Shown piece after piece: positions 59,265 to 64,000 of a stretch of DNA of 64,000 nucleotides. The DNA comes from Chenopodium formosanum. Taxonomy: Eukaryota > Streptophyta > Magnoliopsida > Caryophyllales > Amaranthaceae. Where the stretch lies: positions 7,936,001 to 8,000,000 of the forward strand of contig CM044880.1 of the NCBI GenBank assembly GCA_024500155.1, in the 5' to 3' direction. A model generated the notes under the pieces. It ran no database searches. It was not told the origin of the DNA and was given only the letters and a program-made list of their open reading frames with translations. The position numbers and the translations under genes are program-made. Every line of letters starts with the position of its first letter. Within the stretch, counting starts at the first letter, position 1.

Positions 59265-61512
59265 ATGTTTGATGGAATTATGACAATGTCTTTTCATACA
59301 TTGAACTGTCCAATACATTTTTTAGGGAGGACATATAAACATGGCACTTTAAAAAGCTCAAGAGTAATTCCTGCTTTAGCTACTCCCCCTTCTTCAATAC
59401 TTGTGCACACTGGTGAAAGTGACAACTCTTTGAAATGTGGGGGAAATTATGTTCCAAACATGTCTTTATCAAAGAAAGATTTTAGTACTAGTTCCATACT
59501 TAACCAAGGAAATGCAATTGGTGTGATAGGAGGAGTATCTCTTGATTCTACATTAAATTTCGTGAATAAGTTTGTTCGTTTGGGATCAAAGGAGGGGAAA
59601 GATTGTCCTCCCTTCATTCTTTGTTCTGATCCGCAGCTGATGGAGGAGTTGTTGATCTATGAGAGAAGTTCTTTTCCTTCGTTGTATGCTCAAGTGAGGC
59701 CTTCTAATTTGGATCATACTCTGATTGTAGAGAACTTGAAGCGCAAAAGGGCGTTTCTGGAGCAAGGGGGTGCCCAGTGCCTTGTGATGCCTTGTCATTT
59801 GTTGCATTCATGGCATGCTGATGTTTCTAATGGATGCAGTGTGCCCATTCTTCATATGGCTGAGTGTGTGGCTAAGGAACTTAAGGAAGCCAAGTTAAGG
59901 CCTCTTGAAACTGGATGTCCTTTGAGGATTGGTGTGGTTGGTAGTGATGCTGTACTGAAATCAGGGTTCTACCAGGAAAAGCTACAGAATGAGGTATTGG
60001 TTTCGATGCTTTGCTCCTTTTACTGTGCACTTCATACAGTCTGGATTGAGAATATTGATTACGAAAGCTTGTTTATTGTTGGAATGTGCCATTATCAATT
60101 AGGTGGAACTTGCATATTGTTTTGAATTAATGACTAAGAATTTGCATTGCTTTAGGATTTTAGGCGCTGATCATGCAAGCTGACATATCATGATAATTTC
60201 CGTGAATGAAACATGAACTCAAAGTGCTGAAGTATTTTGATCTTGTGAAGTAACTAAACTCTTGCATGAAACTTGTAGTTGTATAAGTATGAATCGGAAC
60301 TTGTCTTTTTAGTTCAAAAGTTTCATTAATGTTGCTGGAGCTTTTACGTACATAATTGTTGAACCTTGTAGAATGTTGAGCACTAGTCTTTTAAGGTTCT
60401 TATTCACATTAATGTGTAGACAATATGTAATGTCCAAATGTAGAAGTATACAAGAAAAACCTGTTTTTGATTCCTTGAATCCTCAACACACCCTACCTCC
60501 CCAAGTATAAAATAAGAAGAAAAAAGTTCTTTTGTCTTTCATCTGCTTTCTTCTTGGAGTCTATGACTCTATAATGATGAAATGTGCTGGCAGTATGATT
60601 GGGATATAAGTTTTGGGTTTTGCTGGAATGTACTTAAGTCAAACTGTTAAAGAAACGATACATGTGAGTATCTCATGAGTCTTTAAAATAACACATCTCT
60701 TCTTGTTCCAGTGCCTTTGCGTTACCACTGCTTAGCCCTTTCTGTTGAGCTTCCCATAACATTTAGCATGTTTAAAAGGTTTGTTCTATGCTGATCAATT
60801 CTGATAGAGAAGTTTTTGCTTTAGTTACAAGCAGCACTTTGAATTTGAGCAATCTTGTTGTGATTTTCTATATATTCATTAGGGTTATGAGTAGAGTTTT
60901 CTGTTCTATATCGAGTGTTGAATTTTCTCTACAACCTTTTCTGTTGTTAGATGTCTGATGAGTTGCTGCAATTTTCTTGGGCATCAAGTTCTAAGATGCA
61001 CAATGGTATTTTTTTTTTTTTTTTAACCCTGGTTTGCCTGCATTCTGGGGCATCTGTTGAAGTACAATGTGTGTTTATGGTTTATATACAATTTGGTTTT
61101 GTAGCTTTGCATTATGAATGTGTGACACTTGATCTCTCTTATTTAACCCCTGCTCTTATGAGTGATCAGGGTTAATATAACACCACCATAATATACCAAT
61201 AATTTGTCTTCCTTCTGAATTCCTTGGTAGGGATTTGAGGTCGTGCTTCCAGATAAAGCAACCATGGAACACACCGTGCGTCCTGCCATTGAAGCTTTGG
61301 ACAGGAAAGACATTGAAGGGGCTCGGAACTTGCTAAGAATTGCGCTTCAGGTTCTGTTAGTGAGGGCCGTAAACATGGTCATCATTGCATCTCATGACAT
61401 GCATGAGCTTTTACCCCCTGATGACCCTCTACTTAAGAAATGTATTGATCCAATTGATGCTTTGGTGAGGTCAACTATCAAATGGTCTCAATCTGTGGAA
61501 AGAAGTTCTTAG
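59265..61512 (+). CDS. Aspartate/glutamate racemase family protein
   Basis: Two exons, 59265-59993 and 61231-61512, in frame, 336 residues from the first ATG (ATG at 59280 is an equal candidate). The first 80 residues are Ser/Thr-rich and likely a plastid transit peptide. The racemase fold starts at NAIGVIGGVSLDST (about 84-97). The first catalytic Cys motif is present, LVMPCHLLHSW with Cys177. The second half has RIGVVGSDAVLKSGFY and MEHTVRPAIEALDRKDIEGA. The place where classical Asp/Glu racemases carry the second Cys (GCTE) reads ASHD (about 296-299), so a two-base racemisation is doubtful. Plant relatives share this change as far as I recall. The substrate is therefore open. Confidence 0.85.
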
Positions 61513-61742
61513 TGAGCAGATCTTATATTTTCATTAAGCAGTATGAATCTGAATTATCATTATGTAAATGCCTCCTCTTATAGCCATTTATTGATGCAGG
61601 ACTTTTGTCTGTTTACAGATTTTATTGAAATTGTATTGATTTCAGGCATAGTAGTGAAGGACGATTGTAAGGGTAGACTTAATGGCAAAGTTCTGCAATT
61701 GTTTGATATTCCACCCTCTGCAAGTTAAATTCAGTCCATTCC

Positions 61743-62058
61743 TCAGTTTTTTTTTTTGTACCTGCAACTTCTCTGACTTTCCTCAGGTAAATGAAAAAAT
61801 TTGCATCTGTCCCCAAAATGGCATCTTCTAGTAAACCAAAAGTTCCTGCATGGAAGAGTCTTGTACTTGTAATTAACAGTAAAAGAGCCTCTATTAGCAG
61901 AAAACCGCGCTTCTGAGGGTCTTTCGACTATACTGTAGTTCGTCATAGGAGATTGGTAATCAGTCCCTGATTGAGGGAAAAAAAAAACAGCAACAGAAGG
62001 CGGTCTTGTAACTCGCCTGCAGACTAAGTCAGGATCTATCACATATGCATCTGCAAGG
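61743..62058 (-). CDS. CCCH zinc-finger protein, C-terminal exon
   Basis: The frame ends with a C-X8-C-X5-C-X3-H finger, LPCRNFWFTRRCHFGDRCKFFH, preceded by an aromatic YKYKT lead-in as in many RNA-binding CCCH proteins. A GTTGCAG acceptor at about 62059 opens this exon. An upstream exon near 62640-62720 (ATG at 62720) can be joined in phase, but that part has no conserved motif. The protein would be only about 130 residues with a single finger, so it may be a small protein or a degraded copy. It converges with the racemase-family gene; stops are 230 bp apart. Confidence 0.5.
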
Positions 62059-63614
62059 CTGCAACAACATTTTATTTTTTTGAATTAATCAAACAGAAAA
62101 ACAAATTCAATCAGAGTTTAAATTAGCATTTCACAAAATCAAGAACACCCATTGAATTTCTTTTAACAACTCTACACCTTGACAGAATGAGAGGAGAAAT
62201 TTAGAACAACTTGCATTGTCTTTTTTTTTTAACAATTTAACAATAACACAGTAACATTATCAAACAACAAAAAATTCCCAGAAATATAAACCCATGATTC
62301 AAGAATTCAATTCCCATGATAAGCAGAAATTGGTGAAAAATACATGATCCAAGAAAATTCAGACCCACCCTTCTTTCTTGGGGTTACTTAGCTCCTAATC
62401 TTTCCCAAAATTATCAAATAATTAACACAGACATTAACATCTAAGCCCTTTTTCATGATTATAATTTCGACCTACAATCACATATTAACTTAGATTTAAA
62501 AAAAAAATCAACACCCCTAAAACCCCTTCATCAAGCTTCTTCCATTTTATCAATTTTCAATCCTTAACACATTATAACAAGTTAAAGATCATTTGGGTTT
62601 ACAATCATAAAATGGCTAATATTATAAGACTCAAATTACAATAATAAATTTCTTGCCTGAGATTGACGAACTCCTGTAGTATTTGAGCAAGAAGGCTTCA
62701 AGATTAAGATCATGTAAGAATGACTAAGAAAACTATTCTTTGCTTTCTTTTGAAATTTTTTTAAAGTGACAAAAATGGGAGTAATGCAATTGGACAGAAA
62801 TGGGAGTATTATTGGTGTAACATTAGAAATTGTTCCGTTTTATAATGTTCTCTTTTTTCCCGGGAATGAGAAAATTAATTTTTTTTGGGTATCGGGTGAG
62901 TGTTGTATCAAATTAATTATACGGGTTACTCATAGATTACGTACTAACGGTTTTTTTTATATACTTTTTTATATGTATGCGATACATGTATTAATTCAAT
63001 ATACTTCTTACAAGTATAATTTAATTTTCTACAAATCTGGTTAACTAAATCATTCTCGAAACTTTCAATATTAGATTTTTCTTAAAAATATGATTAAATT
63101 AATTTGTTTATAATAAAGTCAAATTGTTGCAAACTGTTACGACCTAGGAACTTAATGGATGTTTAATTGCACCTTTAAGTGATATTTTCACCCTTTTCTT
63201 ATGGTGGTCGTTGGCTTCTACTCTACTACGAGTATATACACCAAGCTTCAAAACAACAAAAACACAGCAAATACTCTAGTACATCCTCTCTTCTTTAAAC
63301 ACTAAACACACTATTATCCCTTACGGGCAAGTATTATAAATTCCAGTCGGGTTTGTGAATAATATCGGACTTTCCCTCTCAATGAAAAGATCAATCTATG
63401 GCATGTGCGGTTTATCTACTTCTATATGTCTAATACAGTTGCAGAACAATATCTACACCATCCAAGCGGTATCTTGCTAACAAAAACTTGAATGGATTCT
63501 AATACATACACTTCAAGACCTTTTTTCTGCACTTCTATAACGGTATATCTGAACTCCCCTTACATACATACTGTTGCCAAGTTCCACCACAAGTACCAAA
63601 CCCAAATCTAATAC
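62059..63614. other. Possible leader of the CCCH gene and AT-rich intergenic DNA
   Basis: A probable small exon lies at 62640-62720 on minus. The remainder is AT-rich with no recognised gene. 63250-63614 is likely the 3' UTR of the gene ending at 63615. Confidence 0.4.
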
Positions 63615-63856
63615 TTATTGTTGACTCCCACTAGCTGAACCAGGCACCGAGGATTCCTCATCAATCCAATCAGCATAGATGCCAACAAGTTTCTTGGACC
63701 TTTTCCATTTGAATGTGCTCACTTCTCGTGGTGACAGTTCGTGCTTGGAACCAGTTAGTTTGATCGGATTCTGAACCTCTGCATTGACCAAGGTCTTAGG
63801 AGCAGTTTGTGCATTTCCTGATTCTGATGCAAGTACAGGTGCAGAACTACTTGAAC
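63615..63856 (-). CDS. Last exon of an unrecognised gene
   Basis: A TTTCAG acceptor at 63857 opens a 79-codon exon, 5' cut off by the window. It is Ser-rich at first, then has the compact block SPREVSTFKWKRSKKLVGIY followed by ADWIDEE, and ends GSASGSQQ before TAA. The block looks conserved and basic/aromatic, but I do not recognise the family. No signal or membrane segment. Confidence 0.6.
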
Positions 63857-64000
63857 CTGAAACAAAACTCGAGAAATATGGACATATGGTAAGAAGAAAG
63901 CCTATTATTCTTACATTAGTTTAATAAGCATAATCACAAGTATGTCCACATATATACATTAAAACAAAGCTATAAATTAAAGTTTGGTTACAATTAGTAC
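63857..64000 (-). other. Intron of the gene ending at 63615
   Basis: AT-rich sequence upstream of the last exon's acceptor. The previous exon lies outside the window. Confidence 0.5.

Noticed and set aside
62766..63044. 92-aa plus ORF
   Set aside because: AT-rich low-complexity translation with no recognised motif or promoter.
1..64000. CRISPR arrays, bacterial operons, tRNA or rRNA genes
   Set aside because: None seen; the spliced genes and plant transposons show this is plant nuclear DNA, and no tRNA-like cloverleaf or rRNA stretch stood out by eye.

Overview
The window is plant nuclear DNA, almost certainly from a eudicot. The genes are split by many short AT-rich introns, the gaps are AT-rich with long poly(A)/poly(T) runs, and many plant transposons are present. 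The proteins belong to plant families: plastid ferrochelatase with a light-harvesting-type tail, mitochondrial citrate synthase, a prolamin-like secreted protein and a MAPK-substrate-like protein. A Caryophyllales/Amaranthaceae source is my guess from general sequence style only.

Layout. At 1-2189 (minus) lies the 5' part of a polygalacturonase gene. A 5'-truncated, decayed L1-type LINE (2398-7501) sits about 200 bp upstream of its start codon, bounded by an 18-bp target duplication. A 91-aa ORF with an internal duplication follows (7993-8268, plus), then a foldback element (9352-9985). Positions 10749-18638 (minus) hold a 10-exon ferrochelatase gene with a likely GC-AG intron. A small prolamin-like gene (20704-21057, minus) precedes a complete 19-exon mitochondrial citrate synthase (22196-28889, minus).

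Positions 29449-47550 are a transposon block. A CACTA element (30012-35922) lies inside a foldback element. It carries a TNPA-like gene, long terminal hairpins and an intronic 171-bp tandem array with a five-unit higher-order structure. Next is a PIF/Harbinger element (37096-46600) with its DDE transposase and Myb-like genes, split by a young copia retrotransposon (37462-42335). A Tourist-like MITE and a hAT MITE with a perfect 8-bp duplication follow.

From 48 kb the region is mostly genic: a MASS-like gene (minus), a small Helitron, a two-exon cysteine-rich secreted peptide gene (plus) with a frameshifted inverted relative 3.3 kb away, an unrecognised membrane-protein gene (plus), an Asp/Glu racemase-family gene (plus), the 3' exon of a CCCH zinc-finger gene (minus) and the last exon of an unrecognised gene (minus).

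The host genes do not form one pathway. Ferrochelatase makes plastid heme, citrate synthase feeds the TCA cycle, polygalacturonase acts on the cell wall, and the small secreted proteins suggest reproductive or signalling roles. Exon borders were read by eye from splice signals, phase and conserved protein sequence. The ferrochelatase and citrate synthase models close in frame throughout.
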